Positions 34,367-42,770 of a DNA stretch of 64,000 nt are shown here, piece after piece (the first letter of the stretch is position 1; every line of letters starts with the position of its first letter). This DNA is from Sandaracinaceae bacterium (GTDB lineage Bacteria; Myxococcota_A; Polyangia; Polyangiales; Sandaracinaceae). The notes beneath the pieces are model-generated. The model was not told the DNA's origin. It made no database searches and saw only the letters and a program-made list of their open reading frames with translations. Location of the stretch: positions 1 to 64,000 of the forward strand of contig JAVJQK010000089.1 of the NCBI GenBank assembly GCA_040218145.1. Reading direction: 5' to 3'. The position numbers were made by a program, and so were the translations under genes.

Positions 34367-35443
34367 ATGCGCGCGACGCTCGGAGGTGCCGTCTTGCTGC
34401 TGGCTGGCTGCGCGCAGGCGCCGGTCGCCACTTGCCCGGACGCGCCCTATCAGGACCCGGGCCCGTACTCGGTGGGGGTGACGCGGCTCGACGCGGACGG
34501 CGTCGCCATCGAGGTGTGGTACCCGGCGCAGGTCGGCGCGGCCGCGGCGCGAGACATCTACGACATGCGCGACTGGCTGCCGGAGGAGATGCGCACGCAG
34601 ATCCCGGCCGACGCGCCGACGCGCTTCGAGTCCGACGCGGTGCGCGACGCTCCCGTTCTGGAGGGCACGGAGGGCGGGGCCTTTCCGCTCGTGTTCTTCA
34701 GCCACGGGCTCGGCGGCTACCGCATGCAGTCGACGTTCTTGATGACCCACCTCGCGAGCCACGGCTTCGTCGTCGCGGCGCCCGAGCACGCGGAGCGAAA
34801 CCTGGAGGCCATCCTCGCGGAGCGCACCCTCGCCGACGACGCCTTCGCGCAGATCCTCGCCGCGCGCGCCTTGCTCGAGCGCGGCGACACGCCGCTGGCG
34901 GGCCGCGTGGACTTCGCGCGGATCGCCGTCATCGGGCACTCGGCGGGGGGCGGCGCGGTGCAGGTCCTCGTCGACGACGGCGGGCTCGGCGTCGACGCGT
35001 GGGTCGGGATGTCCACCATCGCCACCCCGGAGAGCGCCGTGCCGGGGCTGGTGATCGGCGGGACGAACGACCGCATCGCGAGGCGAGAGACGGTCGGCCG
35101 CACCTACGACGACCTCGCGCACGGAGAGAAGCGCTACGTGCAGATCGAGGGCGCCGGGCACCTCGCCTTCAGCGACATCTGCGTCATCGGGCGCGAGCGC
35201 GGCGGCGTGCTGCGCATCGCACAGGACGCGGGCATCGAGATCAGCGAGCTGGTGATCACGCTCGCGACCGACGGCTGCCGGGAGGAGGACCTGCCCGCCG
35301 AGGAGGCGTGGCCGGTGATCCGCCACTACGTGACCGCGCACCTCCGGGATGCGCTCGAGATGGACGAAGAGCCCACCGGGCTCGCGGCGGCCTCGACGGG
35401 CTGCTTCGACGCGCGCGTGGCCGAGTACAGGAGCGCAGAATGA
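34367..35443 (+). CDS. PAF-acetylhydrolase/chlorophyllase-like lipoprotein esterase
   Basis: A 358-residue lipoprotein (lipobox LAGC) with an alpha/beta-hydrolase domain: F-F-S-H-G-L-G-G as the oxyanion segment, GHSAGGGA as nucleophile elbow, Asp in G-G-T-N-D-R and His in G-A-G-H-L-A-F-S-D. The layout is that of bacterial platelet-activating-factor acetylhydrolase-like or dienelactone-hydrolase-like enzymes. A purine-rich GAAGGGGG ribosome site precedes ATG 34367. It is the first gene of a run of four coupled lipoprotein genes to 39451. Confidence 0.82.
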   Translation: MRATLGGAVLLLAGCAQAPVATCPDAPYQDPGPYSVGVTRLDADGVAIEVWYPAQVGAAAARDIYDMRDWLPEEMRTQIPADAPTRFESDAVRDAPVLEGTEGGAFPLVFFSHGLGGYRMQSTFLMTHLASHGFVVAAPEHAERNLEAILAERTLADDAFAQILAARALLERGDTPLAGRVDFARIAVIGHSAGGGAVQVLVDDGGLGVDAWVGMSTIATPESAVPGLVIGGTNDRIARRETVGRTYDDLAHGEKRYVQIEGAGHLAFSDICVIGRERGGVLRIAQDAGIEISELVITLATDGCREEDLPAEEAWPVIRHYVTAHLRDALEMDEEPTGLAAASTGCFDARVAEYRSAE

Positions 35444-36078
35444 CACGCAGAGCTACCATCGTCCTGAGCGCCCTCGCGCTCTTCGCCTGCACCGAGTCCG
35501 AGCGGCTCGCCGGGGACTCGGGGCTCGCGCCGGGCCCCGGAGACGCGAGCGCGTCGCCGGACACGGGGACCCCGCCCGCTCCCGGCCTCGACTCCGGCGT
35601 GGGCACCGAAGACGACGCGGGCCCGGGGACCGTCACGGACTCCGGCGTCTCGACCGGGGCCGACTCGGGCCCGGCGATGAGCGCGTCGGGCGCCGACCCG
35701 CGGCCCGGTCACGTGGGCTGCGGCGACGTCAGCTGCGCCACCCCCGAGGTCTGCTGCGTGAGCCTCTCGGGGCAGATGTGTCAGGCCGCGTCGAGCTGCT
35801 CGGGCGGCTTCTCCGCGGCGGGGCACTGCGACGGGCGGGAGGACTGCATGGGCGGCGCGTGCTGCGTGCACTTCGGCATGTTCGACCCGATGAACGGCGC
35901 CTTCTGTCGGCCGGGCGGGTGCCCTTCGGGCGACAGCGAGCTGTGCCACACCGACGCCGACTGCGGCAGCGGGACGTGCGTGCGCTGCGTCCCGCCGACG
36001 GGCGGCGTGCTCGACGTGACCTATGGCATCTGCAGCGCCGACGGCCGCTGCCCCAGCCCCTACACGATGGCGCCGTGA
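35440..36078 (+). CDS. Cys-rich lipoprotein with Asp/Ser/Gly linker
   Basis: A 212-residue protein with lipobox LFAC, a linker of about 65 residues rich in D-S-G and D-A-S, then a Cys-rich domain with about 18 cysteines in a pattern like the Dickkopf/EGF-type folds of myxobacterial surface proteins. Its ATG overlaps the previous stop (ATGA), so translation is coupled. Function unknown. Confidence 0.78.
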   Translation: MTRRATIVLSALALFACTESERLAGDSGLAPGPGDASASPDTGTPPAPGLDSGVGTEDDAGPGTVTDSGVSTGADSGPAMSASGADPRPGHVGCGDVSCATPEVCCVSLSGQMCQAASSCSGGFSAAGHCDGREDCMGGACCVHFGMFDPMNGAFCRPGGCPSGDSELCHTDADCGSGTCVRCVPPTGGVLDVTYGICSADGRCPSPYTMAP

Positions 36079-36101
36079 CCGATGGCGCGAGGAGGAACCG
36101 G

Positions 36102-36707
36102 ATGAACCGCGCTCGACCCGCCGCGCGCCGCGCGCGCACGTTCCCCGATCTCGGTCGGCCCGCCGTCGTCGATGGCTTCCCGGATCTCGGCAAGCCCAGC
36201 CTCTTCCCCGACCCGTTCCCCGATCTGGGTCGACCCACCACCGCGCCGAGCGAGCCGGGCGTCCTGCGCTTCGACGCCGTCGGCCGCGCGCTCGGCCTGG
36301 CCGCCATCCTGATGTCCGTCGCCGCGTGCGAAGGGGAGGGCCCGAGCCCGGTCGATGCGGGGGGCCCGGATCCCGACTCGGGTCCTCCCCTCGCCCTCGG
36401 CGACATCGAGGTCACCGTCGAGGCCGACGTCGAGCGCTTCGAGGGGCGCCTCTCGGTGGGCGCGTTTCTTTCGGAGACGCCGACCTCGCCGCCGCTCGCG
36501 CAGGCACGCGAGATGGCCCCGAGGTTCCCGCTCGAGGTCACGCTGCGCGGGCTCGAGCCGGGGCGCTACTGGGTCATCGCGGTCCTCGACGCCGATCCGC
36601 CGAGCCCGACCTTGCCCGGCCCCGAGGATCGGAGCGTGACCTCGATGGCGGTCGACGTCCGCGGCGACGATCACCCCGCGCTCTCGCTCCGGTTCGACCG
36701 ACCGTGA
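36102..36707 (+). CDS. Lipoprotein with N-terminal FPDLGxP repeats
   Basis: A 201-residue protein. GGAGGAA, 5 nt before ATG 36102, fixes the start. The first ~45 residues hold three FPDLG(R/K)P units, which precede the hydrophobic stretch and lipobox VAAC (about residue 74). Such a long, Pro/Phe-rich stretch before a lipoprotein signal is odd and may derive from a repeated DNA element. The mature domain (EVTVEADVERFEGRLSVGAF, then LRGLEPGRYWVIAVLDADP) looks like a beta-sandwich. Its last codons overlap the next start as GTGA. Confidence 0.75.
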   Translation: MNRARPAARRARTFPDLGRPAVVDGFPDLGKPSLFPDPFPDLGRPTTAPSEPGVLRFDAVGRALGLAAILMSVAACEGEGPSPVDAGGPDPDSGPPLALGDIEVTVEADVERFEGRLSVGAFLSETPTSPPLAQAREMAPRFPLEVTLRGLEPGRYWVIAVLDADPPSPTLPGPEDRSVTSMAVDVRGDDHPALSLRFDRP

Positions 36708-39451
36708 GGCGCGCGCTCTTCCTCTGGCTCGCGCTCGCGGGGTGCGAAGCCGACCTGCACCGGGCGCCGGACGTCGAGGCGCGTGGTGTTCGAGCGCGTT
36801 TCACGTTGACGGTGGACGCCGCGCACCCTGGGCTGACGCGCGAGACCCTCGACCCGGTGGAGGGGCCCGTCGCCGTCCGCGGCGAAGAGGGCGTGGAGCG
36901 GCTCTCGATGCGCGTCTTCGCCAAGCCCGCCGCGCGTCGCGAGGGCTGGCTCTGGCTGGACGTCTACGTGCAGAACGAGTCACGGGTCGGGCTGCGCGAC
37001 GTGTCGATCGCGATCGAGGGGGAGGCGCGTGACTGGACCCGCGACCCCTTCGTGACCGAGACCACCGAGCGCGTGGCGCTGGCCGGGATCGCGCCCGAGG
37101 GCGTCGGTCGCTTCAGCCTCGGCGTGCCGCGGCGCGCGGGCTCGCTCTCGCTCGAGGTCACGGCGACCGACACGAGCCGCGTCTCGACGCGCTCGGGCCC
37201 CCTCGCCATCACCCCCGACGGCGCCGAGGTGTGGGCGAGCTTCCCCGACGGAGACGTGGTGGTCGTCCTGGACGCGTCGAGCGGGACACGTCGCGCGAGC
37301 CTGGCCGTGCCCGGCCGGCCCTCGAGCGTGGCGATCAGCGACGACGGCCGCTTCGTCCTGGTGGCCGCGCCGTCCGCGAACACCGTCACCGTCATCGATC
37401 GCGCGGCGCGCAGGGTGGTGGCGCGCTTCGGCGAGGCGGACGGCGTCGGCCGCGAGCCCCGCCACGTGGTGTTCTCGCCCGACGGGAGCCGCGCCTTCGT
37501 CAGCGCCTACGTCGGCGACCGGATCACCTCGCTCGCGCGCCGCGGAGACACGTTCACCGTCGAAGGAACGGCGCAGGTAGGCCGGCGCCCGGCGGGGCTC
37601 TCGGTGAGCCCGGACTCGGCCACGGTGCTCGTCAGCCACTTCCTCCCGCGCGGCCCGGTCACCGACAACGAGGGCTGGATCACGGTGCTCGACGCGGCGC
37701 CGCTCGCCGTCGCGCGGGAGGTCGCGGTGCACGACCACTTCAACGTCGACGCGGCGCACTGCATCGCCGACGTCTTCGGCGTACGGCCCGAGCGCATGAC
37801 CACCGAGGGCGTGCCGACGCAGCTGGCGGGCGTGTTCCTCGACCCGGCCGGCAACGAGGGCTGGACGCCCGGCACGCGCGCGGCCGGAGCGGCGGTGGTG
37901 TGGGAGGCGGGCGAGGGAGGGCGCGAGCGCTTCGACACGCTCGTGGCGATCCGCCCGGGTGAGCTGGTGCCGCCGTTCGTCTTCCTCTTCGACACCCGCG
38001 ACGCGCGCGAGACGGAGCGGCTCGGGCTGCCGAGCGCGCTCGAGCGGCCGGTCTCGGAGGACTACACGGCGTGCGCGCGCTATCAGCTCGAGCTCGAGTT
38101 CGTCGCGCACGACACGATCCCTCGTGAGAGCGGCTCCAGCGCTCCCGACGCCCGCGTCAATCGCTTCCTCGCGTTCCCGGCCGGGGTCTCCGGTCTCAGC
38201 GAGAGCGGCATCATCCGGCACGTGGGCTTCACGCGCGGGGGGCGCCGGGCCCTCCTCGTCAGCGGCGTCGCGGACGAGATCATCGTGCACGACGCGATGA
38301 CGCACCACCCGACCTCGCGCGCGCACTTCCTGCTCTCCGGTCACAACCCCAACGGCGTCGTCGTCAGCCCAGACGGGTCGCGCGCCTGGGTCAGCTACGA
38401 CAACAGCCCCTTCGTCTCGGTGCTCGACCTCGGCGCCTACGCCGACCCGGACGCGCTCCCCGAGCCGCGCTACGTGCCCTACGCGTTCCGCGCCGTGCCC
38501 GATGTGCCGCAGACCGGGGTCGCGTTCATGGACCAGCTCCTCGTGCGCGAGGTGGGTGAGGTCCCCGAGCACCCCGCGATCGAAGAGATCGCCCAGATCC
38601 CCCTCGTCGACGAGGACCCGATGGATGCCGAGCTGCGGCTCGGCGCGATCCTCTTCGGGAGCGCCAACCCGGATCGTCACCCGCGTCTCAGTCAGAGCCG
38701 CAACGGGGCGTGCGCGAGCTGTCACCCGGGCGGCGGCCACGACGGCACGATGTGGGGCACGATGGAGGGTGAGCGGCGCACGATGAGCCTGCGGGGCGGC
38801 GTGGCGGGGCGCGGCTGGCTGCACGCCTCCGGCACGCACCGCGACATCCGCGAGTTCGTCGACGTGGTGGTGGCCGAGCGCCTGGGCGGGGAGCTCCGCG
38901 AGGACGAGCTGGACGCGCTCGCGCGCTACGTCGCCCACGGCATCCCGCGGCTCCAGCCGCCCGTGGTCGACGCGGCGCTCGCGGCGCGCGGCGGCCGGCT
39001 CTTCGAGGACTACTGCAGCGAGTGTCACGCGGGCGAAGAGCGCACGAGCGGCAACCCGGATACGTCGAGCCCATGGGGCGGCGGTCTCGATTCGCCCGAG
39101 CTGCACGACGTGGGCACCGCCAGCGACGACGCGCGGGTGGTCCTCGGCACCTTCTTCGAGTCGCTGCTCTCCGCCGAAGAGGCGGAGCTGCTCTCGGCCC
39201 TGCGCGGCGATCGGGACCTGGGCGGCGAGGACCCCGTGCAGTCGATGCTCGGCTTCCGCCCGCGACCCGCGCGCGCCCGCGGGATGCTCAAGGCGCCCAG
39301 CCTCACCAACGCCTGGGACGGCGTGGTCTTCTTCCACGACGGCCGCTTCACGGAGCTGTCCGACGCGGTGCACTACCTCAACACCTCTCAGGGCCTGGCG
39401 CTCGGCGCGGACGACGAGCGCGCTTTGGTGGAGTTCCTGAGGACGTTGTGA
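36704..39451 (+). CDS. Beta-propeller plus MauG-like dihaem cytochrome c lipoprotein
   Basis: A 915-residue protein with lipobox LAGC. Residues about 160-330 and 480-560 carry YVTN-type propeller repeats (ITPDGAEVWASFPDGDVVVV, then FSPDGSRAFVSAYVGD). The C-terminal third has two haem-binding CxxCH sites, CASCH and CSECH, and the segment LKAPSLTNAWDGVVFFHDGRF typical of the MauG/cytochrome c peroxidase family. It should be an envelope electron-transfer enzyme. GTG 36704 overlaps the previous stop. The same architecture occurs in proteins of unknown substrate. Confidence 0.88.
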   Translation: MRRALFLWLALAGCEADLHRAPDVEARGVRARFTLTVDAAHPGLTRETLDPVEGPVAVRGEEGVERLSMRVFAKPAARREGWLWLDVYVQNESRVGLRDVSIAIEGEARDWTRDPFVTETTERVALAGIAPEGVGRFSLGVPRRAGSLSLEVTATDTSRVSTRSGPLAITPDGAEVWASFPDGDVVVVLDASSGTRRASLAVPGRPSSVAISDDGRFVLVAAPSANTVTVIDRAARRVVARFGEADGVGREPRHVVFSPDGSRAFVSAYVGDRITSLARRGDTFTVEGTAQVGRRPAGLSVSPDSATVLVSHFLPRGPVTDNEGWITVLDAAPLAVAREVAVHDHFNVDAAHCIADVFGVRPERMTTEGVPTQLAGVFLDPAGNEGWTPGTRAAGAAVVWEAGEGGRERFDTLVAIRPGELVPPFVFLFDTRDARETERLGLPSALERPVSEDYTACARYQLELEFVAHDTIPRESGSSAPDARVNRFLAFPAGVSGLSESGIIRHVGFTRGGRRALLVSGVADEIIVHDAMTHHPTSRAHFLLSGHNPNGVVVSPDGSRAWVSYDNSPFVSVLDLGAYADPDALPEPRYVPYAFRAVPDVPQTGVAFMDQLLVREVGEVPEHPAIEEIAQIPLVDEDPMDAELRLGAILFGSANPDRHPRLSQSRNGACASCHPGGGHDGTMWGTMEGERRTMSLRGGVAGRGWLHASGTHRDIREFVDVVVAERLGGELREDELDALARYVAHGIPRLQPPVVDAALAARGGRLFEDYCSECHAGEERTSGNPDTSSPWGGGLDSPELHDVGTASDDARVVLGTFFESLLSAEEAELLSALRGDRDLGGEDPVQSMLGFRPRPARARGMLKAPSLTNAWDGVVFFHDGRFTELSDAVHYLNTSQGLALGADDERALVEFLRTL

Positions 39452-39462
39452 CGCTGGGCTCG

Positions 39463-39495
39463 TATACTCGGCCAGGCCGTGGGGAGAATCTCCCC
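39463..39495 (+). promoter_or_regulatory. -10-like TATACT and palindrome before the MerR-type gene
   Basis: TATACT at 39463-39468 is the best -10 match in the window. GGGGAGA-A-TCTCCCC at 39481-39495 is a perfect 7-bp inverted repeat that would lie just after the transcription start, in a ~45-nt leader. It could be an operator for the MerR-type product or an RNA hairpin. Confidence 0.45.
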
Positions 39496-39516
39496 AGCGC
39501 AGTACGGCACGACGGC

Positions 39517-40302
39517 ATGGGTAACGATTCGACCGAAGGGCTCGTCAAGGTCAGCGTCCTCGCGGAGAGGAGCGGGGTGCCGGCGGCGACCATCAAGCAC
39601 TACGTCCGCGAGGGGCTCCTCCCCGAGCCGGTGCGGACGAGCCGGAACATGGCCTACTACGACCCGGGGCTGGTCGACCGCATCCAGCGCATCAAGGAGC
39701 TGCAGCGCACCCGCTTCCTCCCGCTCAAGGTCATCAAGCAGGTCCTGGACGAGTCGGAGCTCGACAACCAGGACGAGACGGTCGCCGCGACGATCGCCCG
39801 GGTGATCGAGCAGACCGCGCCCGCAGAAGAGCGCACGAAGGCGCAGCTGCTCGAGTCGGGCGTGGTCGAGTCGCAGCTGTCGATGCTGCGGCGGCTCGGC
39901 CTGGTCCACCCCGTGGAGGGGCGGCCCGAGGAGACGTACGCGGGCGACGATCTCGAGATGCTCCGCGTGCTCGGGGCCGCGCGCAAGGCCGGGCTCGACG
40001 AGCGCATGCTGCCCGTCGACATCCTCGGCGAGTACGCCCAGCAGCTGGCCCGCCTGGTCGAGCTGGAGCTGCGCCTCTTCCGCGAGGGCGTCGTGCCGAA
40101 CGCGAGCGCCGAGCAGCTGCCGAGCCTCACCGAGGCCGCGACGACGCTGAGCGAGAAGCTCGTGCTGCTGATGCGTCGCCGCATGCTCGTGCCGACGATG
40201 CACCGGATCGCCGACGAGGCGCGCCGCGGGAAGGCTCCCGAGAAGAGACAGTCGAAGAAGAAGAAGAAGACGTCCGCCCGCAAGACTCGAAAGAAGAAGT
40301 GA
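39517..40302 (+). CDS. MerR-family transcriptional regulator with Lys-rich tail
   Basis: A 261-residue protein. The N-terminal winged helix has KVSVLAERSGVPAATIKHYV, REGLLPEP and MAYYDPGLVDRIQRI, the MerR DNA-binding signature. A long helical part follows. The last ~20 residues are almost all Lys, Arg, Ser and Thr, which is not a family feature and may give non-specific DNA or RNA binding. No Cys metal-binding loop is seen. The next gene begins 41 nt downstream and has its own promoter-like hexamer. Confidence 0.85.
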   Translation: MGNDSTEGLVKVSVLAERSGVPAATIKHYVREGLLPEPVRTSRNMAYYDPGLVDRIQRIKELQRTRFLPLKVIKQVLDESELDNQDETVAATIARVIEQTAPAEERTKAQLLESGVVESQLSMLRRLGLVHPVEGRPEETYAGDDLEMLRVLGAARKAGLDERMLPVDILGEYAQQLARLVELELRLFREGVVPNASAEQLPSLTEAATTLSEKLVLLMRRRMLVPTMHRIADEARRGKAPEKRQSKKKKKTSARKTRKKK

Positions 40303-40331
40303 CGGGGACGTCACCTCCGGCCCAACTCGGC

Positions 40332-40337
40332 TATCCT
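40332..40337 (+). promoter_or_regulatory. -10 hexamer TATCCT
   Basis: TATCCT ends exactly 6 nt before GTG 40344, favouring that start over GTG 40299, which overlaps the MerR-type stop codon. Confidence 0.5.
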
Positions 40338-40343
40338 CGGGGC

Positions 40344-41165
40344 GTGGACCACGTGGTCATCGGCCTCGTCCCGACGGTGGTGGACGACGATGAGACCGTC
40401 GAGCACCTCGAGGTGGTGCGCGGCACGATGGCGCGCGCCCTCGGGATGCCTTGCGCCATCCACCGCGCCGTCTCTCCGGGCGCGCTGCTCTTCGCCTTCG
40501 GCAGCGGCGCGGTGCACCTGGCGTGGTCCTCGCCGACGCTCGCGCTCACCGCGCCGGAGATGCGGGACGCGACGCCGATCTGCTGCAGCATCCGCGAGGG
40601 GGTGGCGCACTACCACGGCGTCCTCTTCGTGCGGAACGCCGCGCACATCGCGAGCCCGCTGCAGCTCCGCGGTCGACGGGCGGCGTGGGTGGCGGGCACG
40701 TCGGCCGCCGGCTTCATCTTCCCCCGCGTCGCGCTCGCGGGCCACGGCATCGATCCCGAGTCGCTCTTCTCGGAGGAGCGCTATCTCGGCTCGTACGGCG
40801 CGGTGGCGCGCGCGGTCCGCGACGACTTCGCGGACGTCGGCGCGTCCTTCGCCGTGTTCGAGGGCGGGGACGCCACGCGCCCGATGCTGCGCTCCGGCTT
40901 CACGCAGGTGGAGGGCTGCGAGGACATGCGCGTGATCTTGTCGACGCCCCCGATCCCCGCCGACCTCTGGGTGGCGAGCCGGACGCTGATGGAGGCGCTC
41001 GGCCGGCCCGCGCTCGAGGGCGCGCTCCAGGCGCTGGCCAGCGAGGCGCCCGAGGCCATCCGCCGCGTCTTCGGGGCCGAGGCCTTCGAGCCCACGGATG
41101 AGCGCGGGCTGGCCGATCTCCGCCGCCAGCTGGACGACGCCCGACAGCTCGGCGTCATCAGCTGA
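40344..41165 (+). CDS. PhnD-like periplasmic-binding-fold protein lacking a signal peptide
   Basis: A 273-residue protein matching the phosphate/phosphonate-type substrate-binding fold: V-D-H-V-V-I-G-L-V-P near the start, ALLFAFGSGAVHLAWSSPTLAL, later A-G-T-S-A-A-G-F-I-F-P-R and S-Y-G-A-V-A-R-A-V. There is no signal peptide or lipobox and no ABC permease or ATPase gene nearby, so it may be a cytoplasmic sensor. Starting at GTG 40299 would add 15 residues. The 3' end overlaps the convergent membrane-protein gene by 8 bp. Confidence 0.75.
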   Translation: MDHVVIGLVPTVVDDDETVEHLEVVRGTMARALGMPCAIHRAVSPGALLFAFGSGAVHLAWSSPTLALTAPEMRDATPICCSIREGVAHYHGVLFVRNAAHIASPLQLRGRRAAWVAGTSAAGFIFPRVALAGHGIDPESLFSEERYLGSYGAVARAVRDDFADVGASFAVFEGGDATRPMLRSGFTQVEGCEDMRVILSTPPIPADLWVASRTLMEALGRPALEGALQALASEAPEAIRRVFGAEAFEPTDERGLADLRRQLDDARQLGVIS

Positions 41166-41898
41166 AATAGAGCAGCGCGCCCACGAGGGCCCCGAGCGCG
41201 AGGAGGCCGACGAGCGCCTTGGCGCGATCCTCCTCGGGCAGCCGTCGCGCTTCGGGGTGCGCGGCGAGCATCGCGGCGCCGAAGAACGGCAGGGCCGGGA
41301 TGCCGCGCCCCGTCACGAACACCGCCACCAGCGTGCCGGCCAGCGCGAGCGACAAGGCGATCAGCGTGCGGCGGATGGACAGACCATGTCGGCGCGCCGC
41401 GGACAGATAGATCGCCGCGAAGGCGACGTCGCCCACCCCGAGCACGGGATCGATGTTCCGGGTCCCGAGGATCGGCCAGGGCAGGATCAACACGCCCACC
41501 GCCGCGTCGCTCTCGATGATCTGCGCGGTGGGGCCGCTCGGGTGCAGCACGCTCAGCGCGTCGACCGCCGCCGAGACGATCGCGACGACGAGCAGGTGTC
41601 CGGGCCGGTCGATGGCGTGGCCCACCACCCCTCCGGCGCTCGTGCCCAGCGCGAGGAGAGAGAGCGTCACGAGCGCCGCCGCGAGGGCGATCGGCAGCGA
41701 CGCGGCGAAGGTCGCGAGGAGCGCCAGCGCGCCGACCGCGCCCACCGCGACCCAGAGCCCCTTCGCCGACAGGCGCGGGGTGAGCGCGCTCGCGGTGAGG
41801 ACCTCCGCCGAGACGCACGCGAAGGCGATCACGCCCACCGCCACGCCCCACAGCCCCGATGGCGTCGGGAAGAGCGGCGCGACCAGCGACACGAGCAC
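41158..41898 (-). CDS. Integral membrane protein, function unknown
   Basis: A 246-residue protein from GTG 41898, with about seven to eight hydrophobic helices. The frame stays open upstream and encodes another hydrophobic segment (L-R-W-L-L-A-L-T-A-P-G-L-L-L-V), so the real start may be a rarer codon near 41950, just after the CRP-type gene's stop. No family recognised. Probably co-transcribed with the CRP-type regulator. Confidence 0.65.
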   Translation of the reverse strand: MLVSLVAPLFPTPSGLWGVAVGVIAFACVSAEVLTASALTPRLSAKGLWVAVGAVGALALLATFAASLPIALAAALVTLSLLALGTSAGGVVGHAIDRPGHLLVVAIVSAAVDALSVLHPSGPTAQIIESDAAVGVLILPWPILGTRNIDPVLGVGDVAFAAIYLSAARRHGLSIRRTLIALSLALAGTLVAVFVTGRGIPALPFFGAAMLAAHPEARRLPEEDRAKALVGLLALGALVGALLYFS

Positions 41899-41951
41899 CA
41901 GGAGCAGCCCCGGCGCCGTCAGCGCGAGGAGCCAGCGCAGCCGATCCTGCG

Positions 41952-42665
41952 TCAGCTGCCCTTCTTCCGGCCGTAGGCGATCTGCTCCAGGCGCTGGATG
42001 TCCACCACCTCGATCAGATCGGGCGTCACCTTCAGCGCACCTTCGCGCTCTAGGTAGGCGAGGCCGCGCGAGATCTCCTCTCGGACCGTGCCGAGCCGAC
42101 CGGCCACCGTCTCGGTGGTCAGATCGCGGACCAGGTTGCGGGCGTCCTCGTTGCGGTTCTCGCGCGCGGCGACCAGCGAGCAGAGGAACGACGCGAGGCG
42201 CGACGGGACCGTGCGGAGCGAGAGATCGCTGACGAGCTTGAGCGTCTTGGACTCTCGCTTCGCCATCAGGTTGATCATCGAACGGAAGATCCCGGGGCGG
42301 CGCTCGCCCAGCGAGGACAGCAGATCGTTCGACAGCAGCACGGCGCTCGCCGCGCGCATGGCGACCGCGGTCGCGGGATAATTGCCGCCGTCGAAGCGGA
42401 TCCCTTCGATGATCGGCCGGCCAGGGCGCGCCAGGTAGATGATCTGCTCACGGCCGTCGCGGCCGCTCTTGGTGAGCTTCACCTCGCCTGTCCGCACCAC
42501 GAAGAACCCCTCCGCGGGCTGACCCTCGCTGAATAGAGGTGCGCCCTTCGCCGCTTTCCGAATCTCCGAGCCTTCGGCCAGCGCGTGGATGTCTTGCGGC
42601 GGCAGATCCTGGATGATCGGCACGTCGCGCAGAAGCTCGTCCGCCGTTCGCGGGGCGATCGCCAT
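41952..42665 (-). CDS. CRP/FNR-family transcriptional regulator
   Basis: A 237-residue protein. Residues about 15-135 are a cyclic-nucleotide-binding fold (G-A-P-L-F-S-E-G-Q-P-A-E-G-F-F-V-V-R-T-G-E-V-K-L), with R-P-I-I-E-G in the cassette region where cAMP-binding members have a conserved R-S/T. The C-terminal Crp helix-turn-helix is T-T-E-T-V-A-G-R-L-G-T-V-R-E-E-I-S-R. No Cys cluster for an iron-sulfur centre is present. TATGCT lies 8 nt before ATG 42665. It is divergent from the FHA/AAA+ regulator. Confidence 0.88.
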   Translation of the reverse strand: MAIAPRTADELLRDVPIIQDLPPQDIHALAEGSEIRKAAKGAPLFSEGQPAEGFFVVRTGEVKLTKSGRDGREQIIYLARPGRPIIEGIRFDGGNYPATAVAMRAASAVLLSNDLLSSLGERRPGIFRSMINLMAKRESKTLKLVSDLSLRTVPSRLASFLCSLVAARENRNEDARNLVRDLTTETVAGRLGTVREEISRGLAYLEREGALKVTPDLIEVVDIQRLEQIAYGRKKGS

Positions 42666-42673
42666 CGCTCGGG

Positions 42674-42679
42674 AGCATA
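42674..42679 (-). promoter_or_regulatory. -10 hexamer TATGCT
   Basis: TATGCT ends 8 nt before the ATG of the CRP/FNR-type gene. Confidence 0.45.
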
Positions 42680-42770
42680 ACACGCGGTTGTCGGAGCCGT
42701 GACGTTTCTCCGTGCCGGGGGGACCGCGACGCTTCCCGGGGCGCGACGCGCTGTTGCATACTGGCCGACC

